This document shows, one piece after another, positions 1 to 7,410 of a stretch of 25,411 nucleotides of DNA (positions are counted from its first letter, which is position 1; each line of letters starts with the position of its first letter). Source of the stretch: an uncultured Pseudomonadota bacterium. Lineage in GTDB: Bacteria; Pseudomonadota; Gammaproteobacteria; Burkholderiales; SG8-39. Where the stretch lies: NCBI GenBank assembly GCA_903895005.1, contig CAITSH010000354.1, positions 1 to 25,411 of the forward strand, given 5' to 3'. A program made the translations under genes and the position numbers. The notes beneath the pieces are model-generated. The model saw nothing but the letters and a program-made list of their open reading frames with translations, did not search any database and was not told where the DNA came from.

Positions 1-59
1 CGAGTTTTGTAACCGGATCGAGCATCAACCTAGACGGCGGCGCATCGGGCGTGCTCTGA
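1..59 (+). CDS. SDR family oxidoreductase, C-terminal end only (partial)
   Basis: The reading frame beginning at base 3 is open from the window edge and ends with TGA at 57-59. It encodes about 18 residues that read FVTGSSINLDGGASGVL. This matches the end of short-chain dehydrogenases/reductases, where a T-G-x-x-I-N-x-D-G-G segment contributes to the substrate loop and tetramer interface. The catalytic Ser-Tyr-Lys and the Rossmann glycine motif would lie upstream of the window, so substrate and subfamily cannot be told. The EamA gene starts 64 nt downstream on the same strand. The call rests on one short but very typical motif. Confidence 0.7.
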   Translation, partial: SFVTGSSINLDGGASGVL

Positions 60-123
60 GCCGCGCCGGCCCCGAACCCGGGGCCGCCACGGGCTTGCCT
101 GCCTCCGGGTCCACCCTCCCCCC

Positions 124-990
124 ATGTTCAAGCACGCATCCCCCTTTCACGCCCTGCTGTTCGCGGTGGTGCTCTCCACCGTTTCCATCGGCACCCAACT
201 GGCCTTCAGCGGCGGCAGCAACGCGCTGACAGTGGTGTTGGTGCGCAACGGCTTTGCGACGCTGTTCATTGCCGCCTTCATGCTTGCCATCGGCGCGCCC
301 ATGGCGCTGCGCCCGCGCGAGCGCGCGATCGCCCTGGCGCTCGGCCTGCTGCTTGCGCTCAATAACATCACGCTCAATCTTGCGATCGAACGGGTGCCCG
401 TGCCGGTGGTGGTGCTGACCTTCTATACCTACCCGGTCTGGCTGGCGGTGTGGAGCTGGATGCGAGGCACCGAACCGTTTCGCATGGCCGGTCTTGCCGG
501 CATGTTGCTCGCCTTTACCGGCATCGCGCTCACGGTCGGCGTGGCGCCGGTGATGCCCGACCTCCTCGGCATCGCGCTGACACTGGGCTCGAGCCTGGTG
601 TGGGTGGCGGTGCTGCTGCTGACGATGCGCTATCTTGGCGCCGCGTCCTCGCATGCGCGCACGCTGCACATGTTCGTGTCGGCGTCGCTGGTCACGCTGC
701 TCATCACCCTGACTTTGGGTGACCCGACGTTGCCCAAGGGGGCCACGGCGCTCGTGGCGCTCGCCTGGGTGCCGCTTGCCTACGGTGCAGGCATGCTGGG
801 CATGCTGTGGGTGACCTCGAGGCTGGGGCCGGTGCGCACATCGTTTTTCATGAACTTCGAGCCGATCGCCTCGATTGCGATGTCGGCACTGGTGCTGGGC
901 CAGACATTGACCTGGCTGCAGCTACTGGGTGCGGCGCTGGTCATTGTGTCGTTGGTGATTTTCCGGCCGCCACCGTCAGACGGGCCCTGA
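124..990 (+). CDS. EamA/DMT-family transporter (10-TM metabolite exporter)
   Basis: This 288-residue protein is almost entirely hydrophobic, with about ten predicted membrane segments. They form two tandem EamA halves, at roughly residues 10-140 and 150-283. The short polar loops and the inner [12 protein letters not shown] segment around residues 93-105 are typical of the drug/metabolite transporter superfamily. Length is normal for the family. Members export amino acids, purines or other small metabolites across the inner membrane, and the sequence does not reveal the substrate. No clear Shine-Dalgarno precedes the ATG at 124. Cysteine synthase follows 98 nt downstream on the same strand. 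Export of a cysteine-related metabolite would fit that neighbour but is only a guess. Confidence 0.85.
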   Translation: MFKHASPFHALLFAVVLSTVSIGTQLAFSGGSNALTVVLVRNGFATLFIAAFMLAIGAPMALRPRERAIALALGLLLALNNITLNLAIERVPVPVVVLTFYTYPVWLAVWSWMRGTEPFRMAGLAGMLLAFTGIALTVGVAPVMPDLLGIALTLGSSLVWVAVLLLTMRYLGAASSHARTLHMFVSASLVTLLITLTLGDPTLPKGATALVALAWVPLAYGAGMLGMLWVTSRLGPVRTSFFMNFEPIASIAMSALVLGQTLTWLQLLGAALVIVSLVIFRPPPSDGP

Positions 991-1077
991 CCGGCCGGCC
1001 TCCCGGTGAAACCGCGGTACGCGGCGGCTTGTTGAGATGCGCCCGGGAAGAGGCCAGAATAGGCGCTTCGCCCATGC

Positions 1078-1082
1078 AGGAG
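1078..1082 (+). promoter_or_regulatory. Shine-Dalgarno AGGAG that fixes the cysteine synthase start
   Basis: AGGAG lies 6 nt before the ATG at 1089. An in-frame ATG at 1074 overlaps the region upstream of this site and has no comparable ribosome binding site. The start at 1089 also gives a protein beginning at the conserved N-terminus of the family. Confidence 0.7.
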
Positions 1083-1088
1083 CCCCCG

Positions 1089-2006
1089 ATGAAAGCCAAC
1101 TCCGTACTCGACACCATTGGCGGCACGCCGCATATCCGCATCAACAAGCTGTTCGGTGCGACGCACAAGGTCTGGGTCAAGTCCGAACGCAGCAACCCCG
1201 GCGGATCGATCAAGGACCGCATCGGCGTCGCGATGATCGAGGCGGCGGAAAAATCCGGCGCGCTCGAGCCAGGCGGCACCATAATCGAGCCGACCTCGGG
1301 CAACACCGGCGTGGGTCTTGCCATGGCCGCCGCGGTCAAGGGTTACAAGCTGGTGCTGGTGATGCCCGACAGCATGTCTGTAGAGCGCCGCCGCCTGATG
1401 CTCGCCTACGGCGCGAGCTTTGACCTGACGCCGCGCGAAAAAGGCATGAAGGGCGCCATCGCGCGCGCGCAGGAACTCATCGCCGCGACACCCGGTTCGT
1501 GGATGCCGCAGCAGTTCGAGAACCCGGCCAACATCGAGGCGCACGAGCGCACCACGGCGGCCGAGATCATCGCCGACTTTCCCGAGGGCGTTGATGTGCT
1601 CATCACAGGCGTCGGTACCGGAGGCCACATCACCGGTTGCGCGCGCGTGCTGAAAAAGAAATGGCCCAAGCTCAAGGTCTATGCAGTCGAGCCCAGCGCA
1701 TCACCGGTGATCTCCGGCGGCGTTCCCTCGCCCCACCCGATACAAGGCATAGGCGCGGGCTTCATCCCGAAAAACCTTGATGTCTCGCTGCTCGACGGCG
1801 TGATCCAGGTCGAGGCCGAGGCGGCGCGCGAAATGGGCCGGCGCTCGGCGCGCGAGGAGGGCCTGCTGGTGGGGATTTCGTCCGGCGCGACCCTCGCTGC
1901 GATCGCGCAAAAGCTGCCGGAGATCGCCGCCGGCGCCACGGTGCTGGGCTTTAACTACGACACCGGCGAGCGCTACCTGTCGATTGAAGGCTTTTTGCCG
2001 GCCTGA
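1089..2006 (+). CDS. cysK: Cysteine synthase (O-acetylserine sulfhydrylase), PLP-dependent
   Basis: This 305-residue fold-type II PLP enzyme forms L-cysteine from O-acetyl-L-serine and sulfide in the cytoplasm. The PLP-binding lysine is K42 in the motif [10 protein letters not shown]. The substrate-binding loop T-S-G-N-T-G lies near residue 70, and the phosphate-binding glycine loop G-V-G-T-G-G-H near residue 178. The late motif [12 protein letters not shown] is typical of CysK-type enzymes. Length fits CysK/CysM proteins. The frame is open further upstream, but AGGAG at 1078-1082 supports the ATG at 1089. It follows the EamA gene by 98 nt and is closed by a strong inverted repeat. CysM or a beta-synthase paralogue cannot be fully excluded. 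Confidence 0.9.
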   Translation: MKANSVLDTIGGTPHIRINKLFGATHKVWVKSERSNPGGSIKDRIGVAMIEAAEKSGALEPGGTIIEPTSGNTGVGLAMAAAVKGYKLVLVMPDSMSVERRRLMLAYGASFDLTPREKGMKGAIARAQELIAATPGSWMPQQFENPANIEAHERTTAAEIIADFPEGVDVLITGVGTGGHITGCARVLKKKWPKLKVYAVEPSASPVISGGVPSPHPIQGIGAGFIPKNLDVSLLDGVIQVEAEAAREMGRRSAREEGLLVGISSGATLAAIAQKLPEIAAGATVLGFNYDTGERYLSIEGFLPA

Positions 2007-2025
2007 TACCCGCAAGGCATGATGA

Positions 2026-2056
2026 CTGGAAAGCCGCTCCAGGCGCGGCTTTCCAG
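2026..2056. terminator. 12-bp perfect hairpin between convergent genes (putative bidirectional terminator)
   Basis: CTGGAAAGCCGC at 2026-2037 is perfectly complementary to GCGGCTTTCCAG at 2045-2056, with a 7-nt loop. It lies 20 nt after the cysteine synthase stop and 24 nt from the stop of the convergent Sel1-type gene. There is no U-tract on either strand, so Rho-independent function is uncertain. Confidence 0.5.
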
Positions 2057-2079
2057 CCACCTTCACTCCACCGGATGGA

Positions 2080-2889
2080 CTACAGACCCTGGCTTGGTCG
2101 ACGGCGCTTGCCGGTTTCGTCCTGGATCAGCCACTTGCCGCCGTAGTTGACGAACACCAGGGTCTTGTCGACGGTTTCGCGGTAAGTCTTGGACTGGAAC
2201 ACCTGGGTGAATTGCACGGCGGCGCTGCCATCGGCGGCAATGTTCACCACCGGCTCGGTGGTCTTCACCACATTGAGCGGCGTCCTGCCCATGCGTTCAC
2301 GACGTTGCGACTCCCAGAGCGAGCGCGGCAGGCCCTTGGGCAGTTTAAGGTCGGGGGCGTAGGCGGCGAGATAGGCGTTGATGTCGCGCTGCGTCTCGGC
2401 GGTGCGCCAGGCCTGCAGCGCCTGCAGCACCGCGTCCTGTGCAGTGACGACGGCCGGTTTTGCCACGGCGGTACCCGACCCGCCTCCCGCTGGACGGATG
2501 CGGACGTTAATGCGCCGTCCGGATTGCGGCTTGCCTGACTGCAGGCGCGCGCGCTCGAGCGCCTGCGCCAGCATTTCGGGGGGCATGCGCTTTTCTATCG
2601 CGGCGCGCAGCGCGCCGGCATCGGCATTGCCGTTGGCTTGCGCCAGCACCGCCCACCTGTGCGCCTCGGGCAAATCGACGGCCACGCCCTGTCCGTCGAC
2701 ATACAGGCCGGCCAGAGCACCCTGCGCCCGTGCGTCGCCATGCTCGGCAAGGCGCAGGAACACGGCCTGCGCCTCGACACTATTACCGCGCTCGCGCAGC
2801 GCCATCGCGTCTTCGTATTCACCGGCTTGCGCCGGCAGCGCCGCCGAAATCAGACCCGCGGCGACCAGCAATACTGCTGCAAAATTCAT
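2080..2889 (-). CDS. Sel1-repeat periplasmic protein with C-terminal NTF2/SnoaL-like domain
   Basis: From the ATG at 2889 this is a 269-residue protein. It opens with a signal peptide (MNFAAVLL..., ending ALPAQA), so it is probably periplasmic. Residues about 25-95 carry one or two Sel1/TPR-like helical repeats with the motif A-x-G-x-L-A-G-L-Y-x-x-G-Q-G-V. A basic, Gly-rich linker follows. The last ~110 residues resemble an NTF2-like fold (W-R-T-A-E-T-Q-R-D-I-N-A-Y-L-A-A-Y and a closing W-L-I-Q-D-E). This domain is often attached to cell-envelope proteins such as L,D-transpeptidase-associated factors. Starts at 2901 (ATG) or 2919 (GTG) are possible. I chose 2889 because it begins right at the signal peptide, with GGA 7 nt upstream. 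The function is unknown. Confidence 0.7.
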   Translation of the reverse strand: MNFAAVLLVAAGLISAALPAQAGEYEDAMALRERGNSVEAQAVFLRLAEHGDARAQGALAGLYVDGQGVAVDLPEAHRWAVLAQANGNADAGALRAAIEKRMPPEMLAQALERARLQSGKPQSGRRINVRIRPAGGGSGTAVAKPAVVTAQDAVLQALQAWRTAETQRDINAYLAAYAPDLKLPKGLPRSLWESQRRERMGRTPLNVVKTTEPVVNIAADGSAAVQFTQVFQSKTYRETVDKTLVFVNYGGKWLIQDETGKRRRPSQGL

Positions 2890-3327
2890 CCCTGATTCCA
2901 TCGATGCAAACGGGGTCACGAGCTTAACGGCAAGCGCCCGCCCACCGCAATGGGGTCCGGTCTTCCGGGACCCTGCGGTACATAGTGACTGGGCGGCATG
3001 ACAAAACGATGATGGATAAAAAAGGGGTGCCTCGGAGCAACCGGCTCCCCCGCGGGGAGGAGAATCCGGGGGAGCCGATTGCCCTTCGGCGAAAGGGGTG
3101 CCGCGGTCACTGTGCGCTACGACCGGCTTGAAGTCGGCTGAGTTAGAAGCGGTGTAAGTGCCAGTGACTGCGGTTAAGTTAATTAACGGCCGGACGCCGC
3201 GGAACTTGAGTTTTTTTGCACAAATCCACGTCAGGGCACAGGCGGTTAAGATGTCCTCCTCCGGTGGCGGCGCCGCCGCAACATACCCATGACAAGGCCG
3301 GATTTATGATCAAACAAGGGGAGACAC
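2890..3327. other. 438-nt divergent intergenic region with strong hairpins and short repeats
   Basis: No convincing gene is seen here. The region separates divergent genes and holds a compound hairpin at 2944-2979: ACCGCA pairs with TGCGGT and GGGTCCGG with CCGGGACCC, with small bulges. A 10-bp inverted repeat CGGCTCCCCC/GGGGGAGCCG lies at 3042-3051 and 3068-3077. The heptamer AGTGAC(T/C) occurs at 2984 and 3163 and inverted at 3105-3111. The palindrome GTTAATTAAC sits at 3178-3187, upstream of the binding-protein gene. It probably contains the promoters of both neighbours, but I cannot assign -35/-10 boxes with confidence. Confidence 0.45.
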
Positions 3328-4089
3328 ATGAAACCAGAACACACACGCATCCTTGCGCGGGCACTGCTCGGCGCAAGCGTCGGTCTTGGAGCGATCGTGG
3401 CGCAGGCCGCTGAGATCCGCGTCATGTCCACGGTGGCGTTCAAGGACGCCTACCTGGAGATGCTGCCGGCCTTTGAGCGCGCCTCGGGCCACAAGGTGCT
3501 GACCGAGTGGGTGCCCACGGTGGAGGTTCTGCGCCGCATCAAGGCCGGCGACACCGCAGACCTGGTGTTGATGGCCACCAACGGCCTCGAGGATCTCACC
3601 AAGGCGGGGAAAATAGAACCGGGCAGCATCGTGCCCTTTGTAAAATCTGGGATCGGCATGGCCGTGCGCGCCGGGGCGCCGCGTCCGGATGTGGGTTCGG
3701 CCGACGCGTTCAAGCGCACGCTGCTCGCCGCAAAGTCGGTGGGGTATTCGACGGGCCCGAGCGGCAACTATCTCGTTGGCTTGTTCGAGCGCCTGGGCAT
3801 CGCCGCCGAGGTCAAGGCAAAGACCAAACTCATCCAGGGAGAACCGGTGGGTGACGTGGTAGCGCGCGGCGACGCCGAAATCGGCTTTCAGCAGATCCCG
3901 GAAATCCTGCCGGTAAAGGGCATCCAGTACCTCGGTCCGTTGCCGGCGGAAATCCAGTACACCACGGTATTCAGCGCCGGCGTCCACAGCGCGGCGAAGC
4001 AGCCCGAGGCGGCGCGCGCCTGGGTGAAATTCCTGAAAACCCCTGAGGCCGCCGCGCTTTACAAAAAGCACGGCATGGAACCGGGCTGA
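3328..4089 (+). CDS. ModA-like periplasmic substrate-binding protein
   Basis: This 253-residue protein has a signal peptide ending in V-A-Q-A-A near residue 27. The mature part follows the ModA/extracellular solute-binding family 11 pattern: I-R-V-M-S-T-V-A-F-K-D-A at the start, then D-L-V-L-M-A-T-N near residue 80, G-I-G-M-A-V near 109, and G-Y-S-T-G-P-S-G-N-Y near 140. It ends with the F-L-K-T-P-E-A-A-A-L-Y-K-K-H-G-M-E-P segment common to these proteins. An AGGGGAGA ribosome site precedes ATG 3328. No ModB permease or ModC ATPase lies beside it, so the ligand (molybdate, another oxyanion or a small organic acid) is open. It may be one of the standalone ModA-like receptors common in betaproteobacteria. 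Confidence 0.8.
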   Translation: MKPEHTRILARALLGASVGLGAIVAQAAEIRVMSTVAFKDAYLEMLPAFERASGHKVLTEWVPTVEVLRRIKAGDTADLVLMATNGLEDLTKAGKIEPGSIVPFVKSGIGMAVRAGAPRPDVGSADAFKRTLLAAKSVGYSTGPSGNYLVGLFERLGIAAEVKAKTKLIQGEPVGDVVARGDAEIGFQQIPEILPVKGIQYLGPLPAEIQYTTVFSAGVHSAAKQPEAARAWVKFLKTPEAAALYKKHGMEPG

Positions 4090-4209
4090 GGATTTTTCGT
4101 AACGCAAAATAACGGCACGCGACCGCCGGTGCTGCGCTTTCACTTTGTCGATTCAGCCATCACGCTTGAGAACGCCGGCAGCTTCACCGCCGGCATGCTC
4201 TAGGCGCAA

Positions 4210-4240
4210 CGCGTTCCGGAACGCGCGTGCGACACGCGCG
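4210..4240. repeat. Two overlapping GC-rich palindromes in a convergent gap
   Basis: CGCGTTCCGGAACGCG at 4210-4225 is a perfect 16-bp palindrome. It overlaps an 8-bp inverted repeat CGCGCGTG/CACGCGCG with a 3-nt loop at 4222-4240. They lie between the convergent binding-protein and small membrane-protein genes, where a bidirectional terminator or a protein-binding site would fit. There is no U-tract. The rest of the 203-nt gap shows no gene. Confidence 0.4.
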
Positions 4241-4292
4241 CCTCGATTGACATACGCCAACCCGGGGCGGCACAACGCACCCCAGGGACGAA

Positions 4293-4514
4293 CTACTTCT
4301 GGTCGTCTTCCTTGGACTGATCCTTCTGCCGCATAATCATCCAAACGACGACGACGCAAAAGCCCACGAACAGCACGCCAAAAACAATGCCGCCCACAGG
4401 CCCCACGGTGGCAAGGTTCTCCGGCTCAGGCGTGATGGCGACTGCCTGTGTTGCGGCAAGCGACAACGCAGTGACGGCGAAGATGTTCGATAAGGTCGGG
4501 AACTTGATTTTCAT
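4293..4514 (-). CDS. Small single-pass membrane protein with signal peptide (unknown function)
   Basis: This 73-residue protein has a signal-peptide-like N-terminus (MKIKFPTLSNIFAVTALSL..., ending T-Q-A-V-A). A short T-P-E-P-E-N segment and a strongly hydrophobic helix follow at about residues 38-60. The tail is charged and reads R-Q-K-D-Q-S-K-E-D-D-Q-K. AAGGA lies about 7 nt before ATG 4514, which supports real translation. I do not recognise the family. The PEP-helix-basic order recalls PEP-CTERM sorting signals, but the mature domain before it would be almost nil and the tail is acidic, so I treat this as coincidence or an unusual variant. The gene stands alone between a convergent neighbour and a long gap. 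Confidence 0.65.
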   Translation of the reverse strand: MKIKFPTLSNIFAVTALSLAATQAVAITPEPENLATVGPVGGIVFGVLFVGFCVVVVWMIMRQKDQSKEDDQK

Positions 4515-5200
4515 GGTTGCAATCCTTCACGGTTAGCGCTCTGGGACCGCAATACGGCTGGCGCCCCGGGCGCTCGCGGGACGCGCCCCCACTTTGTGCC
4601 TCCTAGCTGTCGTGCGCCTGTCCATCGGGCATTAATGTTGTAACAAGTTGTATCCGGATTCGCGGCAGGTCACACCCGGCGCAAGGGTACGCATCGCGAA
4701 ACAGCCGGAAACCGGCTCCAGCAGCCGCTCTTCGGCCTACGCCTTCGGGCCTGTTCGCCGCGCCCTGGACTTGTGCTAGCCTGAGCGCTGCATCACAAAC
4801 AAAAAAACAGCGGATCCGCGCCATCAATCGGCCGCGAATGCAAAACCAAACGAGTGCCAAAAAGGCACCGTCAAGGGAGGAGGGGCCATGGACCCGATCG
4901 CGTCCTGTCGTCGTGAATTTGTTCAGCTCGGCGAGCGACAAGCACCCATTACGTGGGCAAGCTCTTCATCTGCGACGCAGGCCTGTTGCATACAGCGGGT
5001 GGTGTGCATGCGACCTTTACCGTGCACGCCTTGTCACTGTGCACCGCCGACTACATGAGGGCCGACTGGAATAGCATGATCGCCCAGGCGGGTGTCTAAA
5101 AAACGGGGCAATGCACCCTTTGGCTCCACCGAATCAAAGCCGGCCGGGAGGCCGGCCTGCATACCGATTGTGCGGTTTCTATCTTGGATGAGGAAAAAAC
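4515..5200. other. 686-nt intergenic region, largely featureless apart from a gene remnant
   Basis: No intact gene is supported. The first ~400 nt hold only short reading frames without ribosome sites or family features. The stretch 4947-5099 encodes a recognisable oxidoreductase C-terminus and is listed separately. A 7-bp stem with a 4-nt loop, GCCGGCC/GGCCGGC at 5139-5156, lies between that remnant and the next gene. GAGGA upstream of ATG 5201 is the ribosome site of the following amidohydrolase. Confidence 0.5.
4947..5099 (+). pseudogene. GMC-family oxidoreductase, C-terminal remnant
   Basis: The frame ending in TAA at 5097-5099 encodes about 50 residues. They begin H-Y-V-G-K-L-F-I-C-D-A-G and continue H-T-A-G-G-V-H-A-T-F-T-V-H-A-L-S-L-C-T-A-D-Y. 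This tracks the end of the GMC oxidoreductase C-terminal domain, where N-L-(F/Y)-(V/I)-x-D-(A/G)-S, T-x-G-x-x-N-P-(S/T)-L-T and A-L-(A)-x-R-T-A-D are conserved. The conserved Asn of the N-P-S-L-T motif is replaced by His, and the frame is closed by a TGA at 4914-4916. The FAD-binding domain is absent upstream. I read it as a decayed 3' end left by deletion. The family match is by eye and rests on a short segment. Confidence 0.55.
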
Positions 5201-6637
5201 ATGGGCAATAAAAAAAATACGACACGACGGGATTTTCTGGGTGCGGCAGCGGCGCTGGGCGGTCTGGGATCGTTGAGTCTGGCCGGCTGCGCCAGCATGT
5301 CAGGTCCCGGCTCCACAGCAACCCCGGCCCAGGGTGAGTTTGTCATCCGGAACGCATTTGTAATGACCATGGCCGCTGCCGGTGACCTCGCTGGTGCCGA
5401 CGTGCACGTGCGCGGCGGCGCGATTGTCGCGGTGGGACGCGGCATCGCCGCCCCCGATGCGACGGTGATCGACGGGCGCGGCATGATCGTGCTGCCCGGC
5501 CTGATCGAGACGCACTGGCACATGTGGAACACCCTGCTGCGCAGCATGTCCGGGGACAAGCCCGAGCACGGCTACTTCCCGACCGCGCGCAACCTGGGCA
5601 TCGCCTATGTCGCGGAAGACATGTACCAGGGCACCCGCCTTGCCGCGGCCGAGGCGATCAACTCGGGCATCACCTTCGTGCACGACTGGTGCCACAACAT
5701 CCGCGGACCCGAATACGCCGAGGCCAACCTGCGCGCCTTGCGCGAAGCGGGCATCCGCGCGCGCTTTTCCTATGGCTCGGCGCAGGGTTACGCCAACGAT
5801 AAGCCGATAGACAGCGCCGACATCGCGCGCCTGCAGCGTAACTGGAAGCAATATTCCAACGGCGACCTGCTGCACCTGGGGCTTGCATGGCGCGGCATGT
5901 CCACCGGCGGCACCGGCACGGTGTCGGCCGCCGCCTACCAGCAAGATTTCGACGCAGCACGACGCATGGGTATTCCGATTTCGGTGCATGCCAATAATTC
6001 GCGCGCCAGTGCGGGCACCATCGCCCGGCTCGCCCAGGGAAAATTTCTTGGCAAGGACGTGCAGGTGATCCACGCCAATTGGGTGTCGCCAGAGGAAGTG
6101 CGCGCCCTCGCCGAATCTGGCGCGTCGGTGAGCCTGTCGCCCTATTCGGAAATGCGCATCGGCTTTGGTTTTCCGCAGACGGGGACGTTCCTCAATGCGA
6201 AGATCCCGGTCGGACTGTCGGTCGATACCACAGCGCTGTCGGGCAACGCCGACATGTTCGCCATCATGAAGGCGATCCAGAACGTCGAGAACGCGCGCGC
6301 TGAAAAGGAATTCACGCTGCCGGCGCGCCGCGTGCTGGAACTGGCCACCATAGAAGGTGCGCGCTGCATGGGTGTGGCGGACAAGGTCGGGTCGCTGGAA
6401 GTGGGAAAGCGCGCCGACCTCATCATGGTCAATACCCGGCAGGTCAACATGGGCGTTTTCACCGAGCCGGCGCACATGCTGGTCGAGGCGGCACAACCGT
6501 CGAACGTGGATACCGTGGTAATCGATGGACGCATCCTCAAGCGCCGCGGCAAACTGACCGCAACCGACGAAGAGCGGATGGTCGACGAAGCTTCCGGCGC
6601 ACTGGCGGCACTGCGCAAACGCGCCAATTGGTGGTAA
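5201..6637 (+). CDS. Tat-exported lipoprotein amidohydrolase (cytosine deaminase/chlorohydrolase-like)
   Basis: This 478-residue protein starts with a Tat signal (T-T-R-R-D-F-L-G at residues 7-14) that runs into a lipobox L-A-G-C with C30, so it is probably a lipid-anchored periplasmic enzyme. The rest is an amidohydrolase-superfamily barrel of the metal-dependent deaminase/chlorohydrolase group. H105 and H107 sit in the H-x-H motif of strand 1, and H263 (V-H-A-N-N), H291 (H-A-N-W) and D342 (S-V-D-T) complete the usual set. The C-terminal V-G-K-R-A-D-L-I-M-V-N motif closes the composite beta-sandwich. GAGGA precedes ATG 5201. The substrate is unknown; deaminated nucleobases, triazines and imidazolones are all family possibilities. 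Its position behind a GMC oxidoreductase remnant suggests a formerly larger locus. Confidence 0.85.
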   Translation: MGNKKNTTRRDFLGAAAALGGLGSLSLAGCASMSGPGSTATPAQGEFVIRNAFVMTMAAAGDLAGADVHVRGGAIVAVGRGIAAPDATVIDGRGMIVLPGLIETHWHMWNTLLRSMSGDKPEHGYFPTARNLGIAYVAEDMYQGTRLAAAEAINSGITFVHDWCHNIRGPEYAEANLRALREAGIRARFSYGSAQGYANDKPIDSADIARLQRNWKQYSNGDLLHLGLAWRGMSTGGTGTVSAAAYQQDFDAARRMGIPISVHANNSRASAGTIARLAQGKFLGKDVQVIHANWVSPEEVRALAESGASVSLSPYSEMRIGFGFPQTGTFLNAKIPVGLSVDTTALSGNADMFAIMKAIQNVENARAEKEFTLPARRVLELATIEGARCMGVADKVGSLEVGKRADLIMVNTRQVNMGVFTEPAHMLVEAAQPSNVDTVVIDGRILKRRGKLTATDEERMVDEASGALAALRKRANWW

Positions 6638-6813
6638 CCGGGCGAACCGTACGCAATACTTCAGGACGATAACTTCGGCATGTTGTATTGTTCGGGAGAA
6701 ATTTCCCAGGTCGACCTTGCCTGTTCCGCACAGCCCCAACCGGGAAAAAGCCCCTGCCCCCCGGAACGGTGGATGGATCCGCCGTCCGACAAAGAAGTGC
6801 CACATTCATTGAT

Positions 6814-7410
6814 ATGTCGAACACGCCCGTACCGCCCAAGCCGCCCGAAGAAGTAAACCTCGACTTCACCGGGGTGTTCAATCTGAAGGAACTCAGGCGC
6901 GAACCGCCGCCACCACCGCAGCCCAAGCCGCGTCCGATTCCTCCGGAATTCCTGGTCGGCGCAAAATCGCTCGCCAAGGACAATTTCTTCGTCAACATGA
7001 CGCGGCCGCGCCCGGCGCGCACGGTTGACCCGACCAAAACCACCATCCTGCTCGTCGAGGATGACACGGCGACGCGCAACGTACTCGGGCTGGTCCTGCA
7101 GCGCAGTGCCGGCTACCTGATCCGGCAGGCGAGTGACGTCAACACGTTTATCACCGCCTTGCAGCAGCGCCCGCTGCCCGATGCGGTGATTCTCGACCTT
7201 GAATTGCCCGGCAACGTCAGCGGCTTCAAGATCCTCACCAAGGTGCGCGCCCACCCGGCCATCAAGACCATGCCGGTGATCATTTTTTCAGGGCACGCCG
7301 ATCCCGAGGATCTGCAAATGGCCATTGCGCTCGGCGCGGACGCTTACCTGTCCAAACCGGCAAAAGTGGAAGCCATACTGGCGGCGGTAAGAGGCGTCCT
7401 GGGCGGCTAG
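6814..7410 (+). CDS. Orphan response regulator, receiver domain with proline-rich N-terminal extension
   Basis: From ATG 6814 this is a 198-residue protein. Residues 1-75 are a low-complexity, proline-rich and basic stretch (P-V-P-P-K-P-P-E and a run of prolines at 31-35). Residues 77-198 are a complete CheY-type receiver. The acidic pair is D83-D84 in L-V-E-D-D, the phosphoacceptor is D128 in V-I-L-D-L-E-L-P-G, the switch residue is S159 in I-I-F-S-G-H-A, and K181 is in Y-L-S-K-P. There is no output domain and no adjacent histidine kinase, so it probably signals by protein contact. The frame stays open upstream to a TTG at 6688, but 6814 is the first ATG. Its stop codon overlaps that of the convergent exonuclease gene. 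Confidence 0.8.
   Translation: MSNTPVPPKPPEEVNLDFTGVFNLKELRREPPPPPQPKPRPIPPEFLVGAKSLAKDNFFVNMTRPRPARTVDPTKTTILLVEDDTATRNVLGLVLQRSAGYLIRQASDVNTFITALQQRPLPDAVILDLELPGNVSGFKILTKVRAHPAIKTMPVIIFSGHADPEDLQMAIALGADAYLSKPAKVEAILAAVRGVLGG

Noticed and set aside
25..669. A 214-codon minus-strand frame opposite the EamA gene
   Set aside because: The product is dominated by His, Arg and Gln, typical of an antisense frame of a membrane-protein gene.
4603..4941. A 112-codon minus-strand frame upstream of the small membrane protein
   Set aside because: There is no ribosome site, no domain and an irregular composition. It partly overlaps the region before the GMC remnant on the other strand.
5300..6805. 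A 501-codon minus-strand frame opposite the amidohydrolase
   Set aside because: The plus-strand protein has all metal ligands, a Tat-lipoprotein signal and a ribosome site. The antisense product has no recognisable motif.
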